Assembly (NCBI RefSeq): GCF_000972845.2
Contig: NC_040028.1
Location: forward strand, 16,428,871 to 16,492,870
Source: Larimichthys crocea
Lineage: Eukaryota > Chordata > Actinopteri > Sciaenidae
Direction of reading: 5' to 3'
Length of the DNA: 64,000 nucleotides
The translations under genes and the position numbers were made by a program. Shown here in pieces: positions 25,401 through 34,774 of this stretch. The stretch's first letter is position 1. Every line of letters begins with the position of its first letter. Below the pieces are notes generated by a model. The model searched no databases. It saw only the letters and a program-made list of their open reading frames with translations, and was not told the DNA's origin.

Positions 25401-28400
25401 GACTCATCAGCTGGTCTGGTTCGTTGCCTTCTCAGACTGAGGGGTCACTCTGTGGGTCCTCTTTCTTTGCTGTTCTGGAGACGTTCACTACATGGAGGGA
25501 CAGGGGAGCCTCGCCTTTGTTCGTTTTCCAACTGAAACACAGAAAAATAGAAATTAATAAAAGAAAAAACGCTTTAAGAGATTAAACCACACAGACAGTC
25601 TTAGAAAATGTGAGTCAAAGGGTGATGAATGTTTATAACAATTACTACTGAAACATACATGGATTAATGAATCAGTTGATAGACAGACAGAAAACCTGTC
25701 AACAACATTTATTTTACTAATAATTAATGTTTAATATAAATATTAATAGAGAAAATAATCAATAGATAAATATTGTGTAGTTAATCTGCCTACAGCTTTA
25801 ATCAGGTACATAAATCATCCCCATCAGAGCTCTAACATTCAGGCATTTTTACCTGTTGTCATATCAGGGGGTGGATTTGCTGCTGCTTCGTCAGTAGGAG
25901 TGCTATTTTCCTCAGCCTGAGCTGTCGTCTGCTCTGACCCTGAAACAGATTGAAATACAAACATAATGTAAACTCACCATTAAGAAAGAAAGAGATCCAT
26001 GATAAGAATATCTGATATGATGTGACCCTTAGTTAAACACTCCATGTAGAGCAATGAGTGATGTAAATAACAAGCTGACATCCTTTTCCCATGAGAGCCA
26101 AGGACTGTATCAAAAGGACCACAGAATATCCATCGTTATCCATCATCAATACAAAATAGAAACAGAGATTTAACAGTGGGCGCTTCAATGTTCAGTCTCA
26201 TCTATTTCATTTGTCCTCTCAGAGTCTGAGGGGGTCACACCATGGACTCTTTCTTAGCAAGTTCTCTATGCTGCAGCTTCATACCTGACTCAGACCGTGT
26301 AGTTTCCAAACCTGGCTCTTCAGCGCAGCAGCAGGATTCCTGATGAGACTTTTTGTCCTCCTCTGAGTCGGCCGTCCAACAGCTGGATCCTCTTTCTTTG
26401 TGGTTCTGGAGACAATGCACTATGTGGACTGACAGGGAGGGCCTCGCCTTTGTTCTGTTCCCATCTGAAACACGAAAAAAAGAAACTAAATTAAAAAGAA
26501 AAACGCTTGGAGATTAACCACAACAGAGAAAATGGAGTCAAGAGCGATGTAATGTTTATAACAATTACTACTGAAACAATCATGGATTAATGAATCAGTT
26601 GATAGGACAGATTATTTATTTTTATTATTTTTACTATACATAAAGTTAAATATTATTTAAAAGTAATATTATATTAATATTTTTATAAACCAAAAATACA
26701 GAGGTTGTTGCTCAAAACAAAAAACAGTCTTTGAAGATGTCAACCTTAGTTTTGGAAATTTTCACTATATTTTAACATATGATGAATAAAATGATAAATT
26801 CATTCATTAAAAGAGAAGATAATCAACAGATTAATCAATCACTAAAGGTGATCATGAAAAGAAGCACAGGTTTAGTCATTAGCTGACCTCTTTTCTTAAT
26901 GAACAATAATGTACCTTACCTTTTTTTCCCTCAAACATGTTATCCTTTCTTAACCGGACTGGAAGAGTGACATGACAACCAGCAAGATTCATTTAGGTTC
27001 TTTTGCTGTTAAGTAACATCATCCTCAGAAAAAAAAGGTAGGAATCTAACAAATAATACTTTTCACAAACTCACCTCGCGGATATGCTTCATCAACATTT
27101 TGGCTATTTCCATCACCCAGAGCTACATCTAAACCTAAAACAGGTTTATTGATAAGTTAATAAAAATGAGTAAAAGACAGAGAGACAGACGTAAACACTT
27201 CAGCAGCCATTACCTGTGTGAGGTGGTTGACTTGCTGCTGGTGTAAGAAGAAGCTTTCTTTCTTCAACCTGAGCAGTCGTGTTATGATCGTCTGAAACTT
27301 CTGAAACAGATTGAAATACAAAACATTATGTAACTCACTCAGTGATGTAAATTACAATGGTTCATGGTTCAGTCCATCATCCATACTGCAGTTTAATTTG
27401 GTGAAGACTAAGTTATGAACAAAGGAACAAGGTAATCAGTTCAGCTCTTTGAACCGAGGGAGGGCAATATGTTGGAGAGAATGATAATAGATTAATCGAT
27501 GACAAAACAAAAAACACAATTGTTAGTTGGAGCCCTACATGTCAGACTGGACACTAAAGGAATAAGATAACATACTTTTTGTTGACTCCTCCTCATCTCC
27601 CTTTACTGCAAAACATGCTGGAGGGCAGAAAAGAAAAGAAAAACAAAAAGAAACTATACATTTTAGTTTCATACATTGTGAAGATTGGAGTCAGTAATGG
27701 TAAAAAGGTTAAGGTGTTATTTTTTCAACTGTACCTTTACGTTTCCTGTAGCAGCTGTATGCTATACCCAAAACCAACACCACAAAAATGATTGAAAAGA
27801 GGACGGCTAGGCCGACAGCCAATGGTACAGATGAACTTTCGTCTGCACAGAAACACAAAAATCAAACTCAGACAACTTCTCATTACATTAAATTCATTTT
27901 AAAGAGATGTATTGATGCTATGAATTCATTTATTACAGCAGAAGAACAGGTATATTTTTAATAATATCCTACGTAAGTGTGTGTGTGTCATGACATACAG
28001 TACATTTGCATGAAATCTTACCAGGGTAGCAATCCTTTGCAGTAAATGTAGTTGTTTCACTACTCTTGGGGTTGCTCACATTACAAATGTATTCATGGTC
28101 ATCATGTTCATGCCCCAGAGATATTGTTAACTGTGGGCCAGGCTGCACATTTCCATGTGATCCCCAATCAAACTTCAATAAGGATTGAGTTTGACTGTGT
28201 TTGTAATCTGCAGAGCATTCCAGCGTTCCAGATTTGTTAGAGCTGCTGTCATCGTTCATCTTACAGGATATGGTGGGCTTGGGAACCTTGTCTATATGAA
28301 GACATAGATGAACAAATGAATGACAATGTACTGTACATAAATGTATGACTATTATGTTAACTGTACAGTCCCAGTCAAAGGTTTGGACACAGCTTCAAAT

Positions 28401-31400
28401 TTTATGGCTATATTTATTATTTTATTTATTATATCAAAGAAGAAAAAAAGTGCAATAAAGCAAAATGTGTTATTTGTGTAAATATGTGTATTTTAGATTC
28501 TTCAAAGTAGCCAACTTCTATGCACGCACTCTGCATTCATAGATTGATGTCCTCAGGGTTAATGTACAATGTAGGAAGTAATAAAACAAAGGCCATGGAA
28601 TGAGAAGGTGTGTCCACACTTTCGACTTTTTAATATTTTACAGCATATGTCCTTCTCTGTCCTCCACCCATGCCTGACTGATTACAGTCTACACCTGCTC
28701 CCATTCTGTTGTGCTATGAAAATAAAATTGTACTGACTTGAACAATACCAAACATTACATTTATACGACAACATTTTCAACATGACACAGGGTATAAATC
28801 ACACAAAGTGCTGTTATTGTTGTTACAGTATGGCTAAGGCTGCGCTAAAAACTTTAAGGGAAAGAATACTGACATAAACAAAGGACTGACTATTGATAGA
28901 GGACATGACGTTAATGTCACCATCCTAACTTTTACTGCAAAATAAGAAAGTTGCAGTTACACTAGTATGTAAAAACCTAAAGGCATGTTGTCACCAAAGT
29001 CACAAAGGGCTTGATTTGATTAAGCAAAGTCAACCAACTATGTGATGTATTTAATCGCTGACTGAATACGAGGTAAGAGATAAGACACAATGCTGACTTT
29101 GAACTCTTGGTCACCTCACTACACTGTTGGGTGCGGCAGAGCAATCCAGGATAAATGTTTCACAGACAGTGATTATAGGTCAATGTGTGAATGCTCTGCG
29201 AGGCTTTAACACTGACAGGCTACAAATCTCTAACTACGGAGGTCAAATTGTTTAACTGTGTCTGTATTAATATAACATATTAATATAGCTATATCTTGAA
29301 CACAGAAACCCTTAAACACACAAGAATATGGGTACATTAGGTACCAATTACAGTACTTCACTTAAGTGTATGTGAGGAAATATACACCCATATAAAGTGA
29401 AAGTGAAAGCAACAGCAGAAAAGTGCAAAATATTACTATGATACTGATGCTCGGTTTACAGTGAGTACAGAAAGAAAGAGAGAGTATAGAGCTGCTTCTT
29501 TTCTCTTGTCACAGTATTGTAGATCACAGTTTACTCAGCTGGATAAACTTTGCAGTGACAACAATGTATTACCACAAGCAATTGTCTGCATTATACATCA
29601 GAAAAAAGGTTTCTGTCTGCGCATATCGTAGAAAACATATACTGAGGACAACATGTCTGTGGAAAGCCAATATATGCATATACATCATCACCAGAACCCA
29701 CTTCCATCCACCACATCACTCCTGTCCTGCAACAGCTCCACCGGCTCCTGGTCAAATCTTGCATAAACTACAAAATCCTTCTGCTCACATTCAAAGCCGT
29801 CCATAACCTCGCACCACCGTACCTCTCGGATCTCAGAGCTTTCAGCCACTCTGCTACCCCAGCTCTGGAAGTATTTACCCCCCGTCATAAGGAACATCAA
29901 CTCACTCTCACAATTTAAGTCTGCACTTAAAACCCGCCTGTTTTAAAATAGCCTTATCCATCTGATTCATATGCATTGTCCTGTTTAACCTGTTTTTAAT
30001 GTTGTATTCTTGTAATTTGATTTACTTTTTGTTTGTTTCTGTTATTTGCTGTCTACTCTCATTTATTGTAAGGTGTCCTTGGCTGACAGAAAGGCGCCTA
30101 TGAAATAAAATGTATTATTATATATTGATCGGGCTCTAGCTGAATGATGGTGGAATTGTTGGGCCTCTGTAAATAATATTATAAAGTACAGTCTAGACCC
30201 GCTCTGTACGGAAAGTGTCATGAGAAAACTTTTGTTTTGGTGCTATAAAACTAAAAAACAAACTTACCTATGACCACCAATGTCTTAGATGACCGGTGAA
30301 GCTTGTTGTTAATGGTTGCTTCCAATTCATAGTTTCCGCCGTCTTCAAATCTGAGGTCAGTGATTTCAATGTCTGCAGTGTGCCAGTAAAGAGTGATCCT
30401 GTTTTCAAACGTGCCGTAAACTTGTTCCTCATTGCCATTAAACTCTACCACTTTGTTGCCATTATGTTTCCACAGGATGTCCGCAGGTTTGTCAGGGATG
30501 GCTGGATCCAATTTGATGCTCAGCCCCTTCAGTCCATATAGAGACTCTCCATCAACTACTGTAGAAACATAAAATAGAGAGGTACAGAAAATGTTTAAAG
30601 GTTATTATGACAGCTCAAAACCTAATCCAACTGTTCAGTGTTCGCTAATGTTGTCATGTTTGAGACTGTAGTTAAAACGGTTTTCAACCTTGACCTCGGA
30701 AATAACAATTTGAAGAGATCACAGGTTTTTCTTCATGAACTCTGTACAGTATTTTTATGTTATTATTGAGATTTTTTTTTTGATTTCTTGAGAAAATAAT
30801 CAGCAGCATGAATCAGTCATGAAAATAACTGTCAAACAGAACCAGTCACAGTATCAACTAATAAAAACAGGTTGGGCTACAAATCCATTAAGCGGTATAT
30901 CATTGAAGACTGTGATGGTGTACTATGTACAGCTAGTTTATGACAGTTGGCAACAAATACTAAATGACTGCACACGGTTCAGGGTTTAGGTGACTGATCT
31001 CTCCATATGTCTTAAACTATTTGGCGTTCATTATCAGCGTTTATTAAGCTGTATATTAATAAATGATTAATAAACATTGATCAAGAATACCAATTATTTA
31101 GAGATTAATCAAGGAAAGCAGCTCATGCTCTCTGTCTGTCTGCATATGGGGCAGAACAACACACCACAGCTGTCTGCAGCTGTAACAGTTTGCAGTATGT
31201 TCATCTGTGTGACAAACTTTGTTACAATCTTAAAATAGATGAAGACCTCAGATGTAACGTTGATGTAACGTTTATTAAATCACCAGTCTCAGTGTCACAG
31301 TGCCCTACATGCCAAATCAAATTATATCCTTCATCAGAGAGAAGTGAGAAGTGTGCACTTTGCACTACTTTTTAGGTAGATCATTAACCTGTCATGGACG

Positions 31401-31512
31401 GAAAAAGTCTGTCATTTATATCCACATGAAAATAATAACAGCACAAGCAACATTCAAACTCACCCCGGCAGAAGATAAAGACGAACCAGGCCAGAATATA
31501 CCGATGATCCAT
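19437..31512 (-). CDS. CD2-family receptor, unit A (whole multi-exon gene)
   Basis: This is a type I membrane receptor on the minus strand. Read 5' to 3' it has a signal exon (31,512), a V-like Ig exon, a C2-like Ig exon, a transmembrane exon, then about a dozen small tail exons, a terminal exon (to 20,850) and a 3' UTR with AATAAA. The V domain lacks the canonical cysteines and the C2 domain has four, which is the CD2/CD58/CD48/SLAM pattern. The KRKG-DEEE sequence after the membrane and the proline-rich tail most recall CD2, a T/NK-cell adhesion and co-stimulatory receptor. Exons down to 27,075 are clean, whereas most of those below carry indels relative to sister copies. Nearly all introns are phase 1. 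The CD2-family call is firm; one-to-one CD2 orthology is inferred. Confidence 0.75.
19443..20849 (-). other. Probable 3' UTR, unit A
   Basis: AT-rich non-coding DNA downstream of the terminal exon, matched along its length by 32.43-33.60 kb and partly by 63.2-64.0 kb. The match, with many small indels, defines the 3' end of the repeated gene unit. Homology between units starts upstream of this, near 19,170. Confidence 0.55.
20850..21129 (-). CDS. Unit A terminal tail exon (shortened, frame-broken)
   Basis: This is the counterpart of the clean terminal exon of unit B (33,603-33,949). It has the same acceptor and the same end of the reading frame but is 280 nt instead of 347. A central segment, corresponding to SPLTQNSPNVDIDKP and following residues in B, is missing, and several single-base indels break the frame. 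Still readable are pieces such as DNEHT and ESP-TPHKT. It is either a decayed exon or a low-quality consensus. Confidence 0.5.
22449..22536 (-). CDS. Unit A tail exon, Glu/Thr-rich (second block)
   Basis: It matches the 87-nt exons at 25,853-25,939, 34,688-34,774 and 45,331-45,417, which encode a segment starting SEQTTAQAEENSTPTDEA. Here it is 88 nt, so the phase-1 frame is shifted. The acceptor is preceded by the same aatctg-tcag intron end as its relatives. The product segment is disordered, acidic and threonine-rich, with no domain. Confidence 0.5.
22701..22850 (-). CDS. Unit A SH3-ligand tail exon (second block, damaged)
   Basis: A copy of the proline-rich exon seen clean at 34,981-35,163. 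The downstream donor (gtatgag) is intact, but the acceptor region has lost the usual ctgtgtttcag, so the exon start is uncertain. Several deletions break the frame. The DNA for KGKAPPVPP is still recognisable (minus strand, about 22,815-22,850). Confidence 0.45.
23053..23100. repeat. (ATT)n-rich simple repeat
   Basis: A TTA/ATT run inside a tail intron. Its inverted counterpart, at 38,392-38,438, abuts the 30-N gap, and the same intron position near 26,630 lacks the long run. Confidence 0.85.
23345..23370 (-). CDS. Unit A micro-exon (second block)
   Basis: It runs from an AAG acceptor to the donor gtaaggtac and corresponds to the 30-nt lysine/glutamate-rich micro-exon seen at 57,947-57,976. 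Only 26 nt remain here, so the frame is not kept. As a micro-exon it is supported by the recurring splice sites rather than by its coding content. Confidence 0.35.
23505..23573 (-). CDS. Unit A DGNSQNV tail exon (second block)
   Basis: It corresponds to the exon at 27,075-27,134 and encodes GDGNSQNVDEA-like sequence. The acceptor is damaged: clean copies have cctgtttcag before GTTTAGATG, but here a g-to-c change and rearranged bases are present. The donor (gtgagtttg in relatives) is still present. Confidence 0.4.
23646..23734 (-). CDS. Unit A SDDHNTTAQ tail exon (second block)
   Basis: It is homologous to the exons at 27,214-27,300 and 36,538-36,627. It encodes a short disordered segment beginning VSD(D/N)HNTTAQVE and ending near SQPPH. 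It is 89 nt where a multiple of three is expected, so one base appears to be lost. The donor is gtaatgg, as in all copies. Confidence 0.45.
24336..24563 (-). CDS. Unit A SH3-ligand exon, stop-ended type (copy 1)
   Basis: This is the variant of the proline-rich exon that does not end in a gtatga donor. Instead it ends TCAGGGAAGTAG, so a transcript reading this exon would stop at SGK, close to an A-rich AATAAA-like stretch in sister copies. The acceptor is tttcag before GTGGGAAAATGAAC. Length is 228 nt against 233 in the clean copy at 44,770-45,002, so the frame is broken by small indels. Confidence 0.45.
24631..24716 (-). CDS. Unit A alternative C-terminal exon (truncated)
   Basis: It matches the exon encoding GLENNKDEHEK and a final AVYNKL in unit B (35,276-35,379). 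In unit A the DNA encoding the final NKL-stop is deleted (about 50 bp missing against B), so the exon opens into intron-like sequence. Confidence 0.4.
25312..25531 (-). CDS. Unit A SH3-ligand exon, stop-ended type (copy 2)
   Basis: A noisy counterpart of the clean exon at 44,770-45,002. It is 220 nt against 233, with at least a dozen one- or two-base losses. The order acceptor, proline-rich segment, acidic Glu/Ser segment and TAG next to AATAAA is preserved. Confidence 0.45.
25853..25939 (-). CDS. Unit A tail exon, Glu/Thr-rich (first block)
   Basis: An 87-nt phase 1-1 exon, intact in length, encoding SEQTTAQAEENSTP followed by an Ala-rich and NPPPDMTT segment. The acceptor is gtttcag and the donor gtaaaaa-type. 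It matches 45,331-45,417. It would add 29 disordered residues to the cytoplasmic tail. Confidence 0.6.
26285..26464 (-). CDS. Unit A SH3-ligand exon (first block)
   Basis: The spliced type of the proline-rich exon, 180 nt, with a tttcag acceptor and gtatgaag donor. Total length is a multiple of three, but internal compensating indels scramble the first half. The intact version reads KAPPVPPR, whereas here the frame gives ARPSLSV. The second half (KKSHQES, EEPGLETT, SESG) is in frame. The exon would normally contribute one PxxxPR SH3 ligand. Confidence 0.55.
26920..26948 (-). CDS. Unit A micro-exon (first block)
   Basis: A 29-nt segment between a ttaag acceptor and gtaaggtac donor, encoding lysine-rich sequence (NMFEGKK). 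Unit C has 30 nt at the same place, so one base is probably missing. Confidence 0.4.
27075..27134 (-). CDS. Unit A DGNSQNV tail exon (first block)
   Basis: Sixty nt, phase 1-1, encoding GLDVALGDGNSQNVDEAYPR. Acceptor is gttttag, donor gtgagtttg. The asparagine- and aspartate-rich segment has no known domain. Sister exons are at 36,395-36,457 and 58,110-58,173. Confidence 0.65.
27214..27300 (-). CDS. Unit A SDDHNTTAQ tail exon (first block)
   Basis: Eighty-seven nt, phase 1-1, encoding EVSDDHNTTAQVEE and a C-terminal SQPPHT. Acceptor ctgtttcag, donor gtaatgg. Its upstream intron end (gtatttcaatctgtttcag) is the same as that in front of the SEQTTAQ exons, and both encode TTAQ(V/A), so the two exon types look like old duplicates of each other. 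Confidence 0.65.
27576..27605 (-). CDS. Unit A juxtamembrane micro-exon
   Basis: A 30-nt exon, phase 1-1, between ttttgcag and gtatgtta, encoding KGDEEESTK. It follows the transmembrane exon and puts an acidic patch just after the basic stop-transfer sequence. Mammalian CD2 has a comparable basic-then-acidic stretch at that place. Confidence 0.6.
27735..27842 (-). CDS. Unit A transmembrane exon
   Basis: An exon of 108 nt, phase 1-1. It encodes DESSSVP, a hydrophobic helix of about 22 residues (LAVGLAVLFSIIFVVLVLGI) and then the basic anchor YRKRK. Acceptor tgtgcag, donor gtacag. Copies exist at 40,833-40,941 (plus strand) and 58,763-58,866. The helix is a plain single-pass segment with no charged residue inside it, so pairing with an ITAM adaptor through a membrane charge is not suggested. 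Confidence 0.85.
28022..28291 (-). CDS. Unit A C2-like Ig domain exon
   Basis: An exon of 270 nt, phase 1-1. The domain opens KVPKPTISC and has four cysteines: TISC, TLEC, YIC and the last in TAKDC just before the membrane exon. Two disulphides in a short C2-set domain that ends in a membrane-proximal cysteine is the membrane-proximal domain of the CD2 family. KPTISC corresponds to the KPKIS region of CD2, and NVSNPKSSETT to its equivalent strand. There are two N-glycosylation sequons (NKS and NVS). The exon is uninterrupted and is the cleanest of the three copies in the window. Confidence 0.85.
28366..28632 (-). mobile_element. Deleted Tc1-like element in the intron
   Basis: The left end reads cagtcccagtcaaaggtttg after a TA dinucleotide, and the right end is the near-complement (gaaggtgtgtccacac). 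Internal words such as gattcttcaaagtagcca are those of fish Tc1 transposons. At about 270 bp it is a deletion derivative without transposase. Copies occupy the same intron at 40,031-40,300 (inverted) and 59,357-59,610. Confidence 0.75.
29688..30121 (+). mobile_element. 3' end of a CR1/L2-type LINE
   Basis: The plus strand encodes, with frame breaks, the pattern ...YKILLLTFKAVHNLAPPYL..., typical of the end of the reverse-transcriptase polyprotein in fish L2-like retrotransposons. It ends with ggcgcctatgaaataaaatg followed by tattatta, a usual LINE tail. It is 5'-truncated, inserted antisense to the receptor gene in the intron between the two Ig exons, and shared by all copies (38,503-38,945 inverted; 60,640-61,058). 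Confidence 0.75.
30268..30558 (-). CDS. Unit A V-like Ig domain exon
   Basis: An exon of 291 nt (97 codons), phase 1-1, acceptor ctacag, donor gtaagttt. Landmarks are the C-strand tryptophan in ILWKHNGNKVVEF, then RITLYWHTADIEI, and the F-strand FEDGGNYELEA. In that last motif the cysteine of a normal Y-x-C is replaced, and there is no cysteine anywhere in the domain. A disulphide-free N-terminal V domain is the signature of CD2, CD58 and CD48, whose flat faces bind one another across cells. This would be the ligand-binding domain. No sequon is seen in it. Confidence 0.85.
31464..31512 (-). CDS. Unit A signal-peptide exon
   Basis: Forty-nine nt from ATG to the donor gtgagt. It encodes MDHRYILAWFVFIFCR, a short basic-then-hydrophobic signal peptide that joins the V exon in phase 1. 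A longer open frame from 31,635 exists upstream, but the inner methionine leaves a compact signal exon and is preserved in the damaged unit C copy, so I prefer it. Confidence 0.75.
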
Positions 31513-32190
31513 TTCAGTGTGTAGAGTCCAGATGGACAAAGCCCAGGCGAATATTCCAAGGAAAAATATACAGGTGCTTACTGTCACTTCATGTACAGGT
31601 GCTGCAGTCACCAAGTCTCCGTCTAACAAGTTCACACACGCTTAAAATCTGCGCTGAACTCTGCAGAGTTCAGGAAGACAGACTCCAGGTGAAAGTATTA
31701 TCCAAGGAAAAATCTGCAGGTGCATTCCGGTCCTGCCCTTCACAATAAGGTTCATGCTAAATGTATCTCTCTCTCTCATGCTGCTCTCATTCAGGCTGTT
31801 AAGCAAATCCTTCTCAGACTATAAGTCTGCACTTTTACTGAAAGGTTTAATTTAGGGACGAGATTTTGTCTTTTAGTCACCATGCACATTTTCCCAACTT
31901 AAATATAGTGAATGAAATCGCATTAACTTAGTATAAACCACACAGTGTAGAAATACTTGAGGTGACCAAAGACATCTTTCCACATAAACTTTGTTTGATT
32001 TCACGATTATTTATTACTTTACTTTACCTGCACACCGTCACGTCAGTGCGTTTTAATTTGAAAATATACCGGAAGCTTTTTTTTTATACCCCTCCCCTTC
32101 CTTGACAGGTGCTTCCCAGTAACTTCATCATGATGCATGCTGCTGTTACAGCAGCTCACCATCAGTTTATTAACTTATTTTCTTCTTATT
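31513..32190 (-). promoter_or_regulatory. Unit A upstream region, candidate promoter
   Basis: The segment between the signal exon and the next unit is matched in unit C (62,524-63,200). Conserved points are an ETS-type ccggaagc at 32,069-32,076 and a CRE-like gtcacgtca at 32,037-32,045, about 530-560 bp before the ATG. ETS sites are frequent in lymphoid promoters. No TATA box is obvious. The transcription start is unknown. Confidence 0.4.
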
Positions 32191-33602
32191 ACATTGCAAG
32201 TTTATTGCATTTCAGTTCAACAATTTCCTCCCCTGATAAAAGACTCCTCCTGTAAATAAATTCCGAGTTTACTGGCTCCATCACGCAGCTTCTGGAAAGC
32301 TAATGCTCAATAAATATTCTGGTGCTATTATTATTACTCTCAAAACCAGCCTGATCTGAGTTTTTTTTAAATTTTTATTAGAACAAAAATAGAAGAAACT
32401 AAACTGCTCACACTAGTGTTGCCTTTATTAAAACATTCATGAACAACACAGGAGAAAGTTTAACAATACACAAACAGTTTAAATGTAACAGTAACAAATA
32501 TGAGAAATGTACCCTGAGCTTAAACATTTTCAAGGCAGTGAACATACAGAAACAAGCTGCTAAAAGTGCACAAAACAGTACAAGAACAAAAAGTACCTGA
32601 AAGAAAAAATATCTGACAGCGATACATCTTCACCAACGGGTACGATGGTTACTTTTACAACCACTGATTCCAAAAAGGTTGGCACTGTATAATACAACAA
32701 ATATGAATAACGTATATTTAATATTCAAATTGATGAACAGACTACTGTTATGTAAAATTGTAGATGTAAACTCATTATGATGCCTGCAGCACAATCCAAA
32801 AGGTTGGGACAGGAGCACAGGAGAATCAGGTTTGTATATTCTGACATAACTACGTATATAACATGACAGATATTTTAAAGTACCTTCATCAACAGGGATA
32901 TATACTGACATTTTAATATTTTAACTCTTGAATAAAGCATTTTGCTTCAATACTTTCCTAGCACCATAAAGTCTACTTCATGACTAAGGTAAAATATGAG
33001 GATTATTTCTGTTATTCTGGGGTTTCTATATGTAAAGTCAAAGTTCACAGCATGAAATTCATCAGCGCTGCGTTAGTGCTGTTCATTTGTTTAAACGAAT
33101 CAAATATGTAACGTCAATGTAACATATGTAGTGTCAATAGCTGATTTGTTTAGCTGTACGATGAAGTAAGATGTACATTAAATGTAAAGATGCCAAACTC
33201 ATTACATGAATAATATAAAAATATATTTATATTACAAATTATTGGTATTAAAGCTAAGCAGTTAAAAGTATTAGGACCAGAGAAAGGTATACAAAAACAT
33301 GAATGAAATAAACTTTTACTTCTGGTCCCATTGTCATTTCAGGTGGATGTCATCTCTCTGAGTCACTTATCTAATTAGCATCCTGTTATACCTTTTATAT
33401 AAAGTTACTTTATAAAAAATAACGACCTTTAGCTTTCAGTCCACGTCAACACAGCAAATATTTGTCTGCATACTATAAAATATGTAACTTTGATTTTACT
33501 GTCTGCTTCCTTCTTTAGATTTCTCTTTTCATTTTGCCAAATTGTATGATGGCATATGTAACAACTTTATCTTTCTTTTGTATTTTATCCTCACTAAGGC
33601 TC
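32191..33602 (-). other. Probable 3' UTR of unit B
   Basis: It matches the 19.19-20.85 kb region of unit A in the same order, including an AATAAA on the minus strand at 32,424-32,429. It directly follows the upstream region of unit A, so the genes are in head-to-tail array with about 0.7 kb between the start codon of A and the unit boundary. Confidence 0.6.
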
Positions 33603-33949
33603 TCACTTTTCTTCTTTTGGACAACACTGGGCAGTTTCATCTTCATCCTCACTAGACTCAACTGAGTCCTGTGTGTTCTTGAACTTTTTCTCTTGATCTG
33701 GAGTTTTGTGTGGAGTGTCTGGAGACTCTTGCAAAGTACTGGTGTGCTCGTTGTCTGGTTTTGTTTGTATAGGGCTGTGAGGCTGCTGGGAAGTGTCTCC
33801 ATACATCGCTGGTTCCTTTTCAGGTGTAGAAATAGGTTTGTCTATGTCCACATTTGGAGAGTTTTGGGTTAATGGCGAAAGTGCCTTTGCAGGAAAGACA
33901 CTATCTGAAGGAACATTCGCTTCCCCATCCTGCTCTGCCTCCTTTAACT
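33603..33949 (-). CDS. Unit B terminal tail exon
   Basis: An exon of 347 nt after a tttattttcag acceptor, phase 1, ending in TGA. It encodes about 115 disordered residues: an acidic start (ELKEAEQDGEANVP), proline/serine/threonine-rich middle (QQPHSPIQTKPDNEHT, ESPDTPHKTP) and a very acidic end (SSEDEDET) before CCPKEEK. Several SP/TP sites could be phosphorylated. No tyrosine signalling motif is visible in it. It is open and clean and serves as the reference for the shorter unit A version. Confidence 0.7.
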
Positions 33950-34687
33950 CTGAAAATAAAGAAAAAGAGAAAAGGAAAGGAAGAGACAGCATTAAAATAA
34001 GCAATACAGTCAATAAGATATAGCTCCTCCAGTGTGAAATTTTCATAAATTAATTAATAATGAGTCAGTAAATAATTAAATAAAACAATCTGTGTCTTCA
34101 ATCTCTGTCTTAGTAGAGAAAAGGTACCTTTTCACAAAATTTTGGATCAAACCTCCTTTTCATTGAGTCGACATGACCTGGAAAGAATGACAGTGACAAC
34201 CAGCAAAATTAATTTAAAGCACTCTCTATACTAGATGTAAAACATAACATCTGTGTTAGTGTAACCGTTTATAGCATATTATCATCATAAAAAGACAAAC
34301 AGGAGTTTAACAAATAATGCTTCCTACTGTGCCATGATGGTTTCAATAAATTATAATTGTATAATTCTAATGTATTTATTGTGTACACTGTGTATACAAA
34401 ATGCCCCCAAATTAAAATGAAAGCACAAGCCCTAAAAGGTAAAGCGAGAGGACAAAAAAAAAATCTAAATACTAGTGGCTCTTTTATTGTTATTGTCTTT
34501 TTTTAACAGCAGACTGTCAGAGAGAAAATGTCAGAACGCATAACTTTGACATTTATTAGGAATGTTTGCTTTTAACACACTTATACTTTTGGTAAAAACA
34601 GGAAAAGGTTAAGATTAACCTGCGTATGGCTTTAAACAGGTACATAAATCATCTCACATCAGAAGGCGTAATATTCAGCATCTTTAC

Positions 34688-34774
34688 CTTTGTTCCTGTC
34701 TGCTTGCTGATCTGTAGCTGCTTCGTCAGTAGGAGTGCTATTTTCCTCAGCCTGAGCTGTCGTCTGCTCTGACC
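34688..34774 (-). CDS. Unit B tail exon, Glu/Thr-rich
   Basis: Eighty-seven nt, phase 1-1, ctgtttcag acceptor and gtaaag donor. It encodes SEQTTAQAEENSTPTDEAA followed by TDQQADRNK. It differs from the 45,331 copy only in the last third, where that copy has NPPPDM. Disordered, no domain. Confidence 0.65.

Noticed and set aside
27576..27842. ITAM-adaptor pairing of the receptor through a charged membrane residue
   Set aside because: The transmembrane helix has no charged residue.
31513..31635. Upstream methionine of the unit A signal exon
   Set aside because: The longer frame adds a non-signal-like N-terminus; the inner ATG gives a compact signal peptide and is conserved in unit C.
33950..34046. 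Methionine and hydrophobic stretch at the start of the unit B terminal open frame, resembling a membrane anchor
   Set aside because: This part is the polypyrimidine end of the intron read as codons; the exon begins at the acceptor, 33,949.
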